Assembly: GCA_002239025.1 (NCBI GenBank)
Contig: MPNM01000002.1
Location: 310,001 to 374,000 of the forward strand
Source of the DNA: Chloroflexi bacterium bin125
GTDB lineage: Bacteria; Chloroflexota; Dehalococcoidia; Bin125
Length of the DNA stretch: 64,000 nt
Direction of reading: 5' to 3'
Below are positions 49,365-59,208 of the stretch, one piece after another. Position 1 is the stretch's first letter. The number at the start of each line of letters is the position of its first letter. The translations under genes and the position numbers were made by a program. The notes under the pieces were generated by a model, which worked only from the letters and a program-made list of their open reading frames with translations, was not told the DNA's origin and searched no databases.

Positions 49365-49446
49365 ACTTTCCTCCCCCCTTCCAGGGGGAGGTGCCGAACA
49401 TTCCACGCTCCCCCTTGCAGGGGGAGCTGCCGAAGGCTGAGGGGGT
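49365..49446. repeat. Palindromic intergenic repeat (two units)
   Basis: Two units, CCTCCCCCCTTCCAGGGGGAGG and GCTCCCCCTTGCAGGGGGAGC, then TGCCGAAGGCTGAGGGGGTC. Located between the SDR and dienelactone hydrolase genes. Confidence 0.7.
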
Positions 49447-49565
49447 CCCGTCCCCCATCAGCAAGGCCGTCAGAGTTCACCCGTAGTGTTCCACTACACC
49501 TGAGCACACCCCAGGCATTCGCCCTCCAAACCAGCTAACGTTCTCAATCGAAAGGACAACCACAA

Positions 49566-50261
49566 ATGGCAATCCTCGCCCACGACACCATAGAATTCGC
49601 TGCCAACGGAGGCACCGCCTCCGGCTACCTGGCCAAGCCTGTCGACGGCGGACCCTACCCAGGCGTCGTCGTGATCCAGGAGTGGTGGGGGCTCAACCCC
49701 AACATCTGCGATATCGCCAACCGCATCGCCGCAGAAGGTTATGTCGCGCTCGCGCCCGACCTCTTCCATGGCGCCGTCACCGCCGAGCCCGACGAGGCGC
49801 AGAAGCTGATGATGTCGCTGCAAGAGCCGAACGCCCTGGTCGACATGTCCGGCGCAGTGGCTGCCCTGCAGGCACGTGACGACGTTCGCGCCGACCGCAT
49901 CGGCGTCACCGGATTCTGTCTCGGCGGAGGCATGTCGTTGCTGTTGGCGATGAACAACCCCGCCGTCACTGCCGCCGCGCCGTTCTACGGTGTCCCCGGC
50001 GCCGGCATGTCCGACGCCGCCAACATCCAGGGCGCGGTCATGGGCTTCTACGCCGGTCACGACGACTGGATCACCGGAGAAGTCGTCCAGAGCATCCAGT
50101 CAGCGCTCAACGACGCCAACATTCGCAATGAGATCCACGTCTACCCAGACTCGCACCACGGCTTCTTCAACGACACCAGCCCCGACGTGCACGACCCCAC
50201 CGCCGCCGCCGACGCCTGGACCAAGCTCAAAGCCTTCTTCGCCGCCGAACTCCAGGCCTAG
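49566..50261 (+). CDS. Dienelactone hydrolase family protein
   Basis: A 231-residue alpha/beta hydrolase of the dienelactone hydrolase type. The nucleophile is cysteine, C118 in GVTGFCLGGGMS, which is diagnostic. The acid is D166/D167 (YAGHDDWI) and the base H198 (YPDSHHGFFND). VVVIQEWWGLNPNICDIANRIA is the usual N-terminal substrate-pocket block. GAAAGGAC lies upstream of the ATG. The family hydrolyses dienelactones in chloroaromatic degradation, but many members act on other esters or lactones. Confidence 0.94.
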   Translation: MAILAHDTIEFAANGGTASGYLAKPVDGGPYPGVVVIQEWWGLNPNICDIANRIAAEGYVALAPDLFHGAVTAEPDEAQKLMMSLQEPNALVDMSGAVAALQARDDVRADRIGVTGFCLGGGMSLLLAMNNPAVTAAAPFYGVPGAGMSDAANIQGAVMGFYAGHDDWITGEVVQSIQSALNDANIRNEIHVYPDSHHGFFNDTSPDVHDPTAAADAWTKLKAFFAAELQA

Positions 50262-50275
50262 CACGATCAGCGAGT

Positions 50276-50313
50276 TCCCCCTCTCGGGGAGCTGTCACGA
50301 AGTGACCGAGGGG
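50276..50313. repeat. Palindromic repeat with GTCAC/GTGAC core
   Basis: CCCCCTCTCGGGGAGCTGTCACGAAGTGACCGAGGGGG. The arms CCCCCTC and GAGGGGG pair, and GTCAC-gaa-GTGAC forms an inner palindrome. Confidence 0.75.
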
Positions 50314-50361
50314 GCTGTCGGCTAACCACCAACCGTCTTCTCGTCCCCGGTCCAACAGCAA

Positions 50362-50387
50362 AGCGACCGGTCGATTGACCGGTCGCT
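50362..50387. terminator. Bidirectional terminator
   Basis: A perfect 11-bp stem AGCGACCGGTC/GACCGGTCGCT with loop GATT, between the convergent dienelactone hydrolase and membrane-protein genes. Confidence 0.75.
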
Positions 50388-50415
50388 CTGCATTTGACTA
50401 GCTGACCCTCAGTCC

Positions 50416-50775
50416 CTAAAGCTCCAGCATCCCCGTCTCGCCGTGCTCGTCCTCATTCTCCAGCTCTTTGTCGGCGCCGAGGCCCACACCGATATACACA
50501 AACCCACCAGCCGCCAGACCAAGAAACAGGCCAGCCCCAACGATGATCCAGATCAGCCAGGCATCGAAGCCGCCGTCTGCCGACGACAGATGCTGATTCC
50601 CCGCGCCCAGATTAATCATGATCGCATGTACCGCGATCGCAATCACATTTCCGACAATCAGGCCAGGCAGCAGCAATGCCATCTGGATTGGAATCGGTGC
50701 GTCCTTGAGCCACTGAGGCAACATGAAGGAAGGAACCAGAGGCGGCATCGCAACAACCCTTTTCTCGTCACTCAT
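50416..50775 (-). CDS. Two-span membrane protein, function unknown
   Basis: A 119-residue protein with spans at about residues 31-55 (MALLLPGLIVGNVIAIAVHA) and 72-98 (WLIWIIVGAGLFLGLAAGGFVYI), an acidic C-terminus (ELENEDEHGETGMLEL) and a proline-rich N-terminus. No family is recognised. The loop between spans carries GAGNQHLSSADGG. It is transcribed away from the substrate-binding-protein gene at 50882 and ends at a bidirectional terminator. Confidence 0.78.
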   Translation of the reverse strand: MSDEKRVVAMPPLVPSFMLPQWLKDAPIPIQMALLLPGLIVGNVIAIAVHAIMINLGAGNQHLSSADGGFDAWLIWIIVGAGLFLGLAAGGFVYIGVGLGADKELENEDEHGETGMLEL

Positions 50776-50881
50776 CCCAGGTCCACCTAGTATCGCCCCA
50801 CATGCCGCTTTCGTCTAGTTACCTGATCAAATTCATACTGGGCAATGCCCCGATAGCGAGATCGCGGATACGATAACGCGT

Positions 50882-52828
50882 ATGTCAACGAGACATCCCC
50901 ATCGCCACTGGTCTGCCCTACGGCGCAATCGCCTCTCTCGACGCTCCCTGCTCGCCGCGTCCTCGCGCGCCGGCGTCGGCGCCGCAGCAATCGCACTGGT
51001 CGGTTGCTCGGGCGACGATGAGCCGGAACAACAGGATCAAAGCCAGCAGCAGGCCGAGCAACAATCGACCCCACCGCAACCACAGCAAGGTCAGCAGCAG
51101 TCTCTGCAGCAATCGCAGGGCCAGCAGGCCGCGCAGTCCGATCAATCCCAGCAGCAGGAACAGCAATCCGACGATCCACAGGGCCCCGCACGTGGCGGGA
51201 TCATCCGAACCTGGTTGGCCGTCGAACGACACGACCGCTGGGATCCGCATCGCTCCCGTTATCGCTACACTCAGGCCGCCCACAGCCTGATGTACAACCG
51301 CCTGGTCCAGCCCGCTTCGGTCTCCACGGGCGAACTCGAGGCCGACCTCTGCGCGCTCCCCGAGATGCCCGACGAAACGACCTACGTCTTCACCGTCGAG
51401 CCCGATGCCGCCTTCTGGAATCTTGAACCCACCAACGGCCGCGCCGTCAACGCGCAGGACATCGCCTGGAACATCCAGCGACAACAAGAGGCGCTCGATG
51501 CCTCTGGCGCGCCCGATCCATACTTCTTCCGCCGCGCCGCCTACAACCGCACGACGTCGGTCGAGGCCTCCTCCGACACTTCGGCCACGCTCACGACTGC
51601 GGAGCCCGATGCCACCTATCTGTCCAGCGTTCACGGTTCGCCCTTCGCCTGGATCACCAGCCCCGAGGCAGCCGAACTCTACGCCGACGACTGGCGCGAC
51701 GACACCAGCGACATCGTGCGCAACAGCGGGACCGGCCCCTACACGCCGCGCCTCTACAACGGTTTTGAGATCACCCTCGCCCGCTCCGAAAACTGGTGGC
51801 GCGACGACTCCGCCTGGGCCGATGGCATCAACTTCACATCGGGCGATACCAACAACATCGTCAGCCTCTATGGTGCCGCAGCATTCGACACCGCTGCATT
51901 CCCGCTGACCAACGCCGCAGTCGAGACGCTGCGAGAACAGAATCCCGACCACCCAACGTTCGAACAGCCCCTCGACGCCTCTGTCGAACTGCTCGCACCG
52001 CTCTCGGCGGATGGATTCGCAGCGCTGGGCGATCCACGAATCGTCCGGGCAATCTCACTCGCCGTCGATCGGGCGCAACTCGTCGAACGACTCTACGCAG
52101 GCCACGGCCGAGCCTCAGGACCGTTGCCCTGGTTCCTCGAGGGATGGAGCGTCAGCGAACAGTTGCTCTCGACCTACCCCGGCTACCGCAACGACCGCGA
52201 AGCTGACCTGTCAGAAATCGCCGGCCTGGTCAACGCCGCGGGCGGCGCAGGCAACATCGGCGTGCTGCCACTAGTCGTCGCTGACCTGTTCGAAGGATTC
52301 TTCGCCGGCGCCGGCGAAGCGGTTCGTTCCATGATTGCCGACGCCACCGGACTCGAAGTCGACCTCGAAGACCGACCCTTCGCCGAAGCCATCGACCAAC
52401 TCCGCAGCGGCGAACGATTCTGCTTCCTTGGCTGGAGCGCCGTGCCTCAACAGGCTGACCCCACCGAGGCCTGGCTCAACACGCTGCACTCAGCCGGCGC
52501 GCAGCATTGGAGCGCATCCGCCAACACCGAGCTCGACGCCCTGCTCGACCAGATGAAGACGACCTTCAACCTCGGCGCGCGCCAGGACCTGAGCCACCAG
52601 GTGCAAGAAATGCTGCTCGACGGCAGCGCCGCCCAATGGCAGATCAAGCTCGTCAACGGCATCCAGCTCGGTATCCACCAGCCCTGGCTCAACCCAGACC
52701 CGCGCCTCTTCGACTACGCCTGGTCCACCAACCGCCTCAACAACACCTGGCTCAACACCAATCACGAAGCCTACCCAACCGGCCGAGAACTCCCACCCCT
52801 CGAAGAAGAAACCGAAGACGGCGGCTAG
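50882..52828 (+). CDS. Second peptide-type ABC substrate-binding lipoprotein (family 5, divergent)
   Basis: A 648-residue solute-binding protein with a twin-arginine-like signal (LSRRSLLAASSRAGVGAAAI) and lipobox LVGC (C42). Residues 48-105 are glutamine-rich. The binding domain is a diverged SBP_bac_5: YTQAAHSLMYNRLVQ, TTYVFTVEPDAAFWN, RNSGTGPYTPRLYNGFEITL, PRIVRAISLAVDRAQLV. The middle lobe is shorter than in the 32791 protein. No permease or ATPase genes follow, so it is an orphan receptor, perhaps feeding the other transporter or acting in sensing. Confidence 0.9.
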   Translation: MSTRHPHRHWSALRRNRLSRRSLLAASSRAGVGAAAIALVGCSGDDEPEQQDQSQQQAEQQSTPPQPQQGQQQSLQQSQGQQAAQSDQSQQQEQQSDDPQGPARGGIIRTWLAVERHDRWDPHRSRYRYTQAAHSLMYNRLVQPASVSTGELEADLCALPEMPDETTYVFTVEPDAAFWNLEPTNGRAVNAQDIAWNIQRQQEALDASGAPDPYFFRRAAYNRTTSVEASSDTSATLTTAEPDATYLSSVHGSPFAWITSPEAAELYADDWRDDTSDIVRNSGTGPYTPRLYNGFEITLARSENWWRDDSAWADGINFTSGDTNNIVSLYGAAAFDTAAFPLTNAAVETLREQNPDHPTFEQPLDASVELLAPLSADGFAALGDPRIVRAISLAVDRAQLVERLYAGHGRASGPLPWFLEGWSVSEQLLSTYPGYRNDREADLSEIAGLVNAAGGAGNIGVLPLVVADLFEGFFAGAGEAVRSMIADATGLEVDLEDRPFAEAIDQLRSGERFCFLGWSAVPQQADPTEAWLNTLHSAGAQHWSASANTELDALLDQMKTTFNLGARQDLSHQVQEMLLDGSAAQWQIKLVNGIQLGIHQPWLNPDPRLFDYAWSTNRLNNTWLNTNHEAYPTGRELPPLEEETEDGG

Positions 52829-52833
52829 GCGCT

Positions 52834-52870
52834 CCAGTCCCCGCTTCACGCGGGGACCCGCTCGGCTCCC
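52834..52870. repeat. Partial copy of the CCAGTCCCCGC repeat
   Basis: CCAGTCCCCGCTTCACGCGGGGACC, matching the arm at 43127-43152 except for one or two bases. It may also serve as a terminator for the gene ending at 52828. Confidence 0.7.
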
Positions 52871-52889
52871 CTGGTCCGCCCGACGAGCC

Positions 52890-53297
52890 TCAAGCCCAAC
52901 GACGCCGATGCTCCCGCTCAAACTCCAGGATCCGCCGATACACACGCACCATCTCCCGATCCTTCGACAACGGCTCACGCGGCGGCTTGATCACCGCCCC
53001 GCCCAGCGCATCCACGATCTCCCGGTGGTCGTCAATGATGAAGTCCGGCTCAATCTTCGTGAACAGGTGCAATCGCGACCGGTACTGGAAGATCGGCTTA
53101 CCCATGATCCCGGCCAATAGCGGCCAGAGGTCGTGCTTGTCCGCCACCTCGCGACGTGCTCCATAGCCCGACCACATGTAGACGTGATGCCCGCGATCCT
53201 GCAGCCGTTCCAGCACCTCGCGCGCATAGGGACGCAGATGCAAATTCCAGGAAACCAGGCACCCGTCCACGTCAAAGAAGATGTTGAGAGGCCGCAC
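52890..53297 (-). CDS. HAD-like hydrolase, minimal
   Basis: A 135-residue protein with a HAD core and no cap domain. Motif I is FFDVDGCLV with D9 and D11. Motif II is probably the serine in YMWSGYG (S43). Motif IV is DFIIDDHREIV with D89/D90. A lysine for motif III may be in the GKPIFQYR segment. It is short for a phosphatase and ends in a basic helix (VYRRILEFEREHRRR). It belongs to small uncharacterised HAD proteins. Confidence 0.85.
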   Translation of the reverse strand: MRPLNIFFDVDGCLVSWNLHLRPYAREVLERLQDRGHHVYMWSGYGARREVADKHDLWPLLAGIMGKPIFQYRSRLHLFTKIEPDFIIDDHREIVDALGGAVIKPPREPLSKDREMVRVYRRILEFEREHRRRWA

Positions 53298-53335
53298 GAA
53301 CGTTAGCCTAGCGGCAAATGTCCGAACGAGATTGA

Positions 53336-53374
53336 AGAGAGGCTGGAAGATGCCTAGGCATCGCCAGCCTCTCT
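53336..53374. terminator. Strong nested hairpin, probable terminator
   Basis: AGAGAGGCTGG/CCAGCCTCTCT (11 bp) encloses a second palindrome GATGCC-TA-GGCATC. It lies between the starts of the HAD gene and the end of the minus-strand 49-residue zinc-ribbon gene, so it probably terminates the latter and marks the edge of the AT-richer island. Confidence 0.7.
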
Positions 53375-53425
53375 CCTTGTTGACCTTTCTTTGCTAAGGT
53401 TGCAACTACCTACCAGGGCGATCGT

Positions 53426-53575
53426 TTAGCAGCGCCGGTAGGTCACTCGCTGGCCCTTGCCGCAGATACCACATGGCGGCAAGCGGTCAGCGTTGTCGTT
53501 TAGATACACTGACCAGATACGACATGCGTTGCAGCAGTATCGGCCGATTCCTGGCTGTTCACCAATGGAATACAT
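53426..53575 (-). CDS. 49-residue zinc-ribbon protein
   Basis: A very short gene with an excellent ribosome-binding site (AAGGAGG, 6 bp or so before the ATG at 53575). The protein has a zinc ribbon: YCCNAC (C15/C18, with C14 also) and PPCGICGKG (C35/C38), and the sequence GIGRYCCNACRIW...DRLPPCGICG is that of small GxGxYxC-type zinc-ribbon proteins known in many bacteria. It ends TYRRC. It is 54 bp downstream of the DndB-like gene on the same strand, likely in one transcript. Role unknown. Confidence 0.82.
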   Translation of the reverse strand: MYSIGEQPGIGRYCCNACRIWSVYLNDNADRLPPCGICGKGQRVTYRRC

Positions 53576-53629
53576 TGTTGCTTCCTCCTTTCATTGAGAT
53601 TTGCCTCAGGCGAATGACGCATTGAGCAG

Positions 53630-54877
53630 TCACTCGATAGAAACCATCGCATTTTCCAGACCCTGTCCATTCGGACTTGCTTGCCCGTGAACATGCGCCG
53701 ATACGAAATCTTCAGAGGCATGTTCGTAGGCTGCTTCGACGATCCGCTGAATCGCAGGTTTCATAATCTGAACTCGGGGAATGATCCCAGTGCCCCCCGG
53801 CTCTATGACTCCGGAATCCACCAAGACGCTGCTGACTTCGCCGTGGAGGAGATTCAATTCGCGAAGGAAGTTTGTCAATCTCTCCATTTTTTCGCCGGGC
53901 CAGCGTCGAATCCATTCCGACTGGCAACCAGCAAAGAGGCGAATGGTTGTGTAGTTGAGGGCCAGCGAGCCATGCCTCATCTCAGACAGCTGATCTGGCA
54001 ATTTGCCGCCGCTACTCAGTAACTCGATTTCTCTTCTGGCTGCTGGAAGATTGTGATCTGTCCATTCGATGCCCTGTTCCAGTAGCTTATCATAAGCAGC
54101 ATCGGCGGCGATTAGCCTAGTTCGGCTGACTCGACCACCATAGCCGTGCTGAAGAGTCCGCAGACAGTCTGCCAGCTGGTTGAGCGCGAGGAGCTTTTCG
54201 CTCTCGAAGCGCACCCGTGAGTTGTCCTGGTCCACGAATGGACCGATCCAACTGCTCTTCTCCACAATCTCCATCGCCGCCCTGTTGTATGGGTCTCTGG
54301 TGTTGAACTTTGCTGTTGTGACAGGATCCATTTTCCTTTGTTGCGCCAGATCCGAGAACATTTGGCGGATGGCCGTGATGTCATCCTCAACGTAAATCGC
54401 GACGGGCATTTGGGATCCTGCGAAGTCGTGGAGCCTTGTTTCTTCGACATCGGTCGATCTGAGAAAGTCTCGGATTGCCCTCCTTCTGTGTTGGCCATCT
54501 ATCATGCGGAGTGCAGAGTGTGCTCCCTCCAAAAGCCTGAGTTCTCCCAGTTGCGGAAAGTCTGTCTCAGCCTGTGATTCACCCTCAACCGGATAAGGGT
54601 CAAAGGTCACGAAGGAAGACGGGATGCTCAGGGTGATTGGACCGAGTAACCACTCATCGTTACGTCGAATGTAGTCCAGGATTGCTTTCGCATGAGATGG
54701 CATAAAGCGCCTCTGGTGCTCCCGACTCACTTCTTCGCTGACTCCATCCGGCACTGCCTGATCAAACTGATGCATCCGAAGGACGGTGTGGAAGACATCC
54801 CGTCCGCCTTGTCTCATCTTTTGGGCCGGAGCTTCGAGGACGTAGTTGGGTCGCCGGGCTGGTACCTCTGTAACCAT
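53630..54877 (-). CDS. DndB-like DGQHR-domain protein (orphan)
   Basis: A 415-residue protein of the DGQHR/DndB group, seen in phosphorothioate DNA-modification loci, where DndB is a regulator. The name-giving motif is MIDGQHRRRAIRDFL with DGQHR at 127-131. The flanking LGPITLSIPSS and QMPVAIYVEDDITAIRQMFSDLAQQRKMDP follow the ParB-like fold. DndA, DndC, DndD and DndE are absent, so DNA modification by this locus alone is unlikely. Other known DGQHR proteins have different, unclear roles. The coding sequence is clearly less GC-rich than its neighbours, a sign of transfer. Confidence 0.82.
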   Translation of the reverse strand: MVTEVPARRPNYVLEAPAQKMRQGGRDVFHTVLRMHQFDQAVPDGVSEEVSREHQRRFMPSHAKAILDYIRRNDEWLLGPITLSIPSSFVTFDPYPVEGESQAETDFPQLGELRLLEGAHSALRMIDGQHRRRAIRDFLRSTDVEETRLHDFAGSQMPVAIYVEDDITAIRQMFSDLAQQRKMDPVTTAKFNTRDPYNRAAMEIVEKSSWIGPFVDQDNSRVRFESEKLLALNQLADCLRTLQHGYGGRVSRTRLIAADAAYDKLLEQGIEWTDHNLPAARREIELLSSGGKLPDQLSEMRHGSLALNYTTIRLFAGCQSEWIRRWPGEKMERLTNFLRELNLLHGEVSSVLVDSGVIEPGGTGIIPRVQIMKPAIQRIVEAAYEHASEDFVSAHVHGQASPNGQGLENAMVSIE

Positions 54878-55027
54878 TGCTCACCTTCAAGTGTTGCCGT
54901 TTCGTTGAGCGTAACACTAAAATAGCACCAAACAGGATGGAGGTCATTCATTATGTCAAGTATGGCGTCACCGAGCCTCTGTGCACACCTCCCCGATCCT
55001 GCGTCATTCACAGGAGCAACGTTCCAG

Positions 55028-55267
55028 ATGAAAACCGGGCGGGAATGTTGGCGCTGCGCCTTCCGCAACCGGGGAATGCTGCGCCGCTCTATCATCACAA
55101 GTGCAGTGGTCGGGACAATCCTTGTCGCGATCAACCAGGGAACGGTAATCGTCGCCGGAGAAGGAACCGCCGAGCTGGCTTGGAAGATTCCGTTGACGTA
55201 TTGCGTACCGTTTCTCGTGGCGTCATGGGGCGCCTTGGGAAATGCCTACGTGCGCCGCTCTTCTTAG
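55028..55267 (+). CDS. NrtS-like small membrane protein
   Basis: About 79 residues from the ATG at 55028 (MKTGRECWRC); a start at 55076 (MLRRSIIT) or 54953 is possible. Two spans are predicted. The sequence LRRSIITSAVVGTILVAINQG and WKIPLTYCVPFLVASWGAL matches the pattern of NrtS, a small protein described as a nitrate/nitrite transporter in cyanobacteria and other bacteria (VGTILxxINQG ... LTYxVPxxVxxxGA). The start is uncertain, and transport activity in this organism is inference. Confidence 0.75.
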   Translation: MKTGRECWRCAFRNRGMLRRSIITSAVVGTILVAINQGTVIVAGEGTAELAWKIPLTYCVPFLVASWGALGNAYVRRSS

Positions 55268-55334
55268 TCTCGCTTCAATCTCCCGCCGCTTCCCAGTGTC
55301 ATACCCGTAGCAAGCGTTGGAATGACCGAAGGAG

Positions 55335-56519
<1,185 letters not shown>

Positions 56520-56585
56520 AATGATGCTCCCGCCGCGATTAGCTCTTGCCGTCAGATTAACAGAGGTCAGTACTCGCAAAGAGTC

Positions 56586-56690
56586 CCAGTCCCCTCTCCC
56601 CGAGGGAGAGGGTTAGGGTGAGGGCCCTGTCGTAAGCGGCGAGGAATCCTCACCCCAGCCCTCTCCCAGAGGGAGAGGGAGTGAAAACTA
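56586..56690. repeat. Inverted pair of CCCTCTCCC/GGGAGAGGG repeats
   Basis: Left unit CCCCTCTCCCCGAGGGAGAG with GGTTAGGGTGAGGG; right unit CCTCACCCCAGCCCTCTCCC with AGAGGGAGAGGG. Sequences of this type are widespread REP-like elements in bacteria. It lies between the divergent acyl-CoA dehydrogenase and CaiB-fusion genes. Confidence 0.75.
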
Positions 56691-56804
56691 CGGGCGCTGA
56701 TCGGGATTTGCGCCCACGACACTGCAGAGAGGAGCGCGGCTTCCCCCTGCGAAGCCAGGTCTGGGTTGGAAGTCAACCTGCAACCCCGCACTACACTCGC
56801 ATTC

Positions 56805-59186
56805 ATGCCCAATTCCTCACAGCCAGGCCCGCTCGCCAGTGTCCGAGTCATCGACCTCAGCGACGACCGAGCCATATACGCCGGAAAGCTCCTCGGAGAC
56901 CTCGGCGCCGAAGTCATCCGTATCGAGCCTCCCAACGGCGATCCCCTCCGACACCGAGGACCCTTCCACGACAACGACTCCTCACTCTGGCACGCCTACT
57001 TCGCCAGTTCTCGAATGTTCGCCAGCCACGACTCAACGGCGATTGAGCAGCTTGCCGCATCAGCCGACATCATCCTCGACTGCGAGCGCCTACCCAATCC
57101 ACAGTCGCTCTTGCAAGCCAATCCCAGCCTCGTCATCGTCGATGTCACCTCCTTTGGACGCTCCGGCCCGTGGAGCAGCTACCAGGCCCCAGGACTTGTG
57201 GCCGAAGCGTTGGCAGGCGTCGCCGCCACTTCAGGGGACAACGACACGCCGCCGCTCAAGCTCTTCGGCGACCAGTACGCCTTTGTCGGAGGCGCCTACG
57301 CCGCTATCGGAGCGCTGTCCGCTCTCAACCACGCCCGCGAGACGGGCCGGGGACAGATTGTCCGCCTGAGCACCCATGAGGCGCTTTGCACCATCCTCGA
57401 GCACGTCCTGATGTGGGCCTGGTACCACGAACACCTGCCCTTCGCCGAAGGACCGGTCTTGCCCCGCCAGGGCTCCCTGCACTGGTCCAGCGCCTACGTC
57501 GTGATGCAGGCGATCGGCGGATCAATCATGATTACGCCGACACCCGACTTCCAACGCCAGGTCGCCTGGCTGATTGAAGAAGGCGTCGGAATGGAGCTGC
57601 TCGACGAGCGCTTCACCGATCCGGCCAATCTCGCCGAAATGGTCGAGCTGACCATGAACACCCTCCGAGACTGGGTCGCGACCAAGGAAGTCGAGCCGTT
57701 CTTCCATGAAGCCCAGGCCCGCCACCATCCCTACGGCTGGGTCATGACCACACCAGAAGTCGCCGGTAACCCCCAGCTCGAAGCTAGAGATTGGTGGACC
57801 GGTTACCCCGTCGGAGACACCTCCGTCACCGGCCCCGGAGCCCCATATCACTTCTCCGACACGCCATGGCGGGTCAGCGACCGCTCGCTGGTCCTGAGCG
57901 ATGTCCCCGATCCCCTTTCTCCCCCCGCCACGCGGGGGGAGATGTCACGAAGTGACAGAGGGTGGTCCCCCACCAGCCCAACCACCGGACCCCTTGAAGG
58001 CATCCGCATCCTCGACTTCACGCACGTCCTCGCTGGACCCTTCGCCACCCGCCTCCTCGCCGACATGGGCGCCGACGTCGTCAAGATCATGAGCTCCACA
58101 CGGGCCGGACTCGCCGGCGGCACCGATCACCCGTATCACACCATGTGGAACCGCAACAAACGAGTCCTCCAGCTTGACCTCAGCCGCCCAGAAGCGCGCG
58201 AAATCGCGCGTGAGCTTGCGCTCCAGGCTGACATCGTGATCGACAACTTCTCCGTGGGCGTGCTCGACCGCTGGAACCTCGGCTACGACGCCGTCAGCCC
58301 CGACAATCCCGGCGTGATCTATGTCGGTATGTCCGGCATGGGTATCTCCGGACCCTGGGCTTCGTACGTTACCTACGCGCCCACGGTTCACGCGCTCGCC
58401 GGCCTCACATTGCTCACCGGCGTGCCCGGACGCAACGACATCGGGATCGGCTTCAGCTACAACGATCACATGGCCGGATTGCATGGCGCCGTCGCCGTGC
58501 TCGCCGCCATCGAAGGCCGACGCCTGACCGGCAAAGGCCAACGCATCGATATGAGCCAGTTCGAGGTCGGCGTCAACTTCGGCGGTCCGGCCCTGCTCGA
58601 TTGGTTCGCCAACCGCGTCGCCGCCGAACCGGTCGGCAACGATTCACCCTGGGAAGACTGGACCCCGCACGCCATCTATCCCTGCGCAGGCGACGACGCA
58701 GGAGACGATCAGTGGTGCGCCATCGCCGTCCTCACAGACGAGCAATGGCAGGCGTTATGTCGGCTTATGGACGCCGCAGACTGGCACAACGACGCCAAGC
58801 TGGCAACGGCGAAGGGCCGCAAGGCGCGTCAGGAATCCATCGACGCCCGAATCGCCAACTGGACCAGCAACCAGGACCGCTACGAGCTGATGGACCGCTG
58901 CCAGAAGGCCGGAGTCCCCGCAGGAGTCGTCCAGACCGGCCTCGACCTGACCGTCAATGATCCGCAACTCGCCCACGCCGAGATGTTCTTCAACTTCACC
59001 GACCCACATCCCGACCTCGGCCCGCTCAAGGGAGACCGCCTCCCCCTCCAGTTCGAACAAACTCCCGCCAGCGTCTACAACCGCTCCGAGGTCTACGGAG
59101 AGTCGAACAGGTCGGTCGCCGCCGACTGGCTCGGCATGTCAGCCGATGAGGTCGCCCGCCTCGAGTCGGAAGGTGTCATGGAGTAG
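56805..59186 (+). CDS. Tandem fusion of two CaiB/BaiF CoA-transferase domains
   Basis: A 793-residue protein with two class III CoA-transferase domains. Domain 1 (about 8-365) begins LASVRVIDLSDDRAIYAGKL and is weaker in the conserved positions. Domain 2 (about 395-780) begins PLEGIRILDFTHVLAGPFAT and is typical: ADIVIDNFSVGVLDRWNLGY, VGMSGMGISGPW. The linker at about 367-390 is encoded by a dispersed palindromic repeat read in frame (57903-57968). The start is the ATG at 56805. Fused CaiB proteins are known; the two active sites could serve different partners or one may be degenerate. Confidence 0.92.
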   Translation: MPNSSQPGPLASVRVIDLSDDRAIYAGKLLGDLGAEVIRIEPPNGDPLRHRGPFHDNDSSLWHAYFASSRMFASHDSTAIEQLAASADIILDCERLPNPQSLLQANPSLVIVDVTSFGRSGPWSSYQAPGLVAEALAGVAATSGDNDTPPLKLFGDQYAFVGGAYAAIGALSALNHARETGRGQIVRLSTHEALCTILEHVLMWAWYHEHLPFAEGPVLPRQGSLHWSSAYVVMQAIGGSIMITPTPDFQRQVAWLIEEGVGMELLDERFTDPANLAEMVELTMNTLRDWVATKEVEPFFHEAQARHHPYGWVMTTPEVAGNPQLEARDWWTGYPVGDTSVTGPGAPYHFSDTPWRVSDRSLVLSDVPDPLSPPATRGEMSRSDRGWSPTSPTTGPLEGIRILDFTHVLAGPFATRLLADMGADVVKIMSSTRAGLAGGTDHPYHTMWNRNKRVLQLDLSRPEAREIARELALQADIVIDNFSVGVLDRWNLGYDAVSPDNPGVIYVGMSGMGISGPWASYVTYAPTVHALAGLTLLTGVPGRNDIGIGFSYNDHMAGLHGAVAVLAAIEGRRLTGKGQRIDMSQFEVGVNFGGPALLDWFANRVAAEPVGNDSPWEDWTPHAIYPCAGDDAGDDQWCAIAVLTDEQWQALCRLMDAADWHNDAKLATAKGRKARQESIDARIANWTSNQDRYELMDRCQKAGVPAGVVQTGLDLTVNDPQLAHAEMFFNFTDPHPDLGPLKGDRLPLQFEQTPASVYNRSEVYGESNRSVAADWLGMSADEVARLESEGVME
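57903..57968 (+). repeat. Palindromic repeat in frame inside the CaiB fusion gene
   Basis: CTTTCTCCCCCCGCCACGCG with GGGGGGAGATGTCACGAAGTG and ACAGAGGGTGG: same unit as 25984-26033, including the GTCACGAAGTGAC palindrome. It is translated as roughly PLSPPATRGEMSRSDRGW, forming a linker between the two domains. Confidence 0.85.
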
Positions 59187-59208
59187 TCGCAGCTCTTCAG
59201 CTCCCTCA

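Noticed and set aside
56805-59186. Two separate CaiB genes rather than one fusion
   Set aside because: The frame is continuous, with no stop and no good ribosome-binding site before domain 2; the repeat between them is translated in frame.
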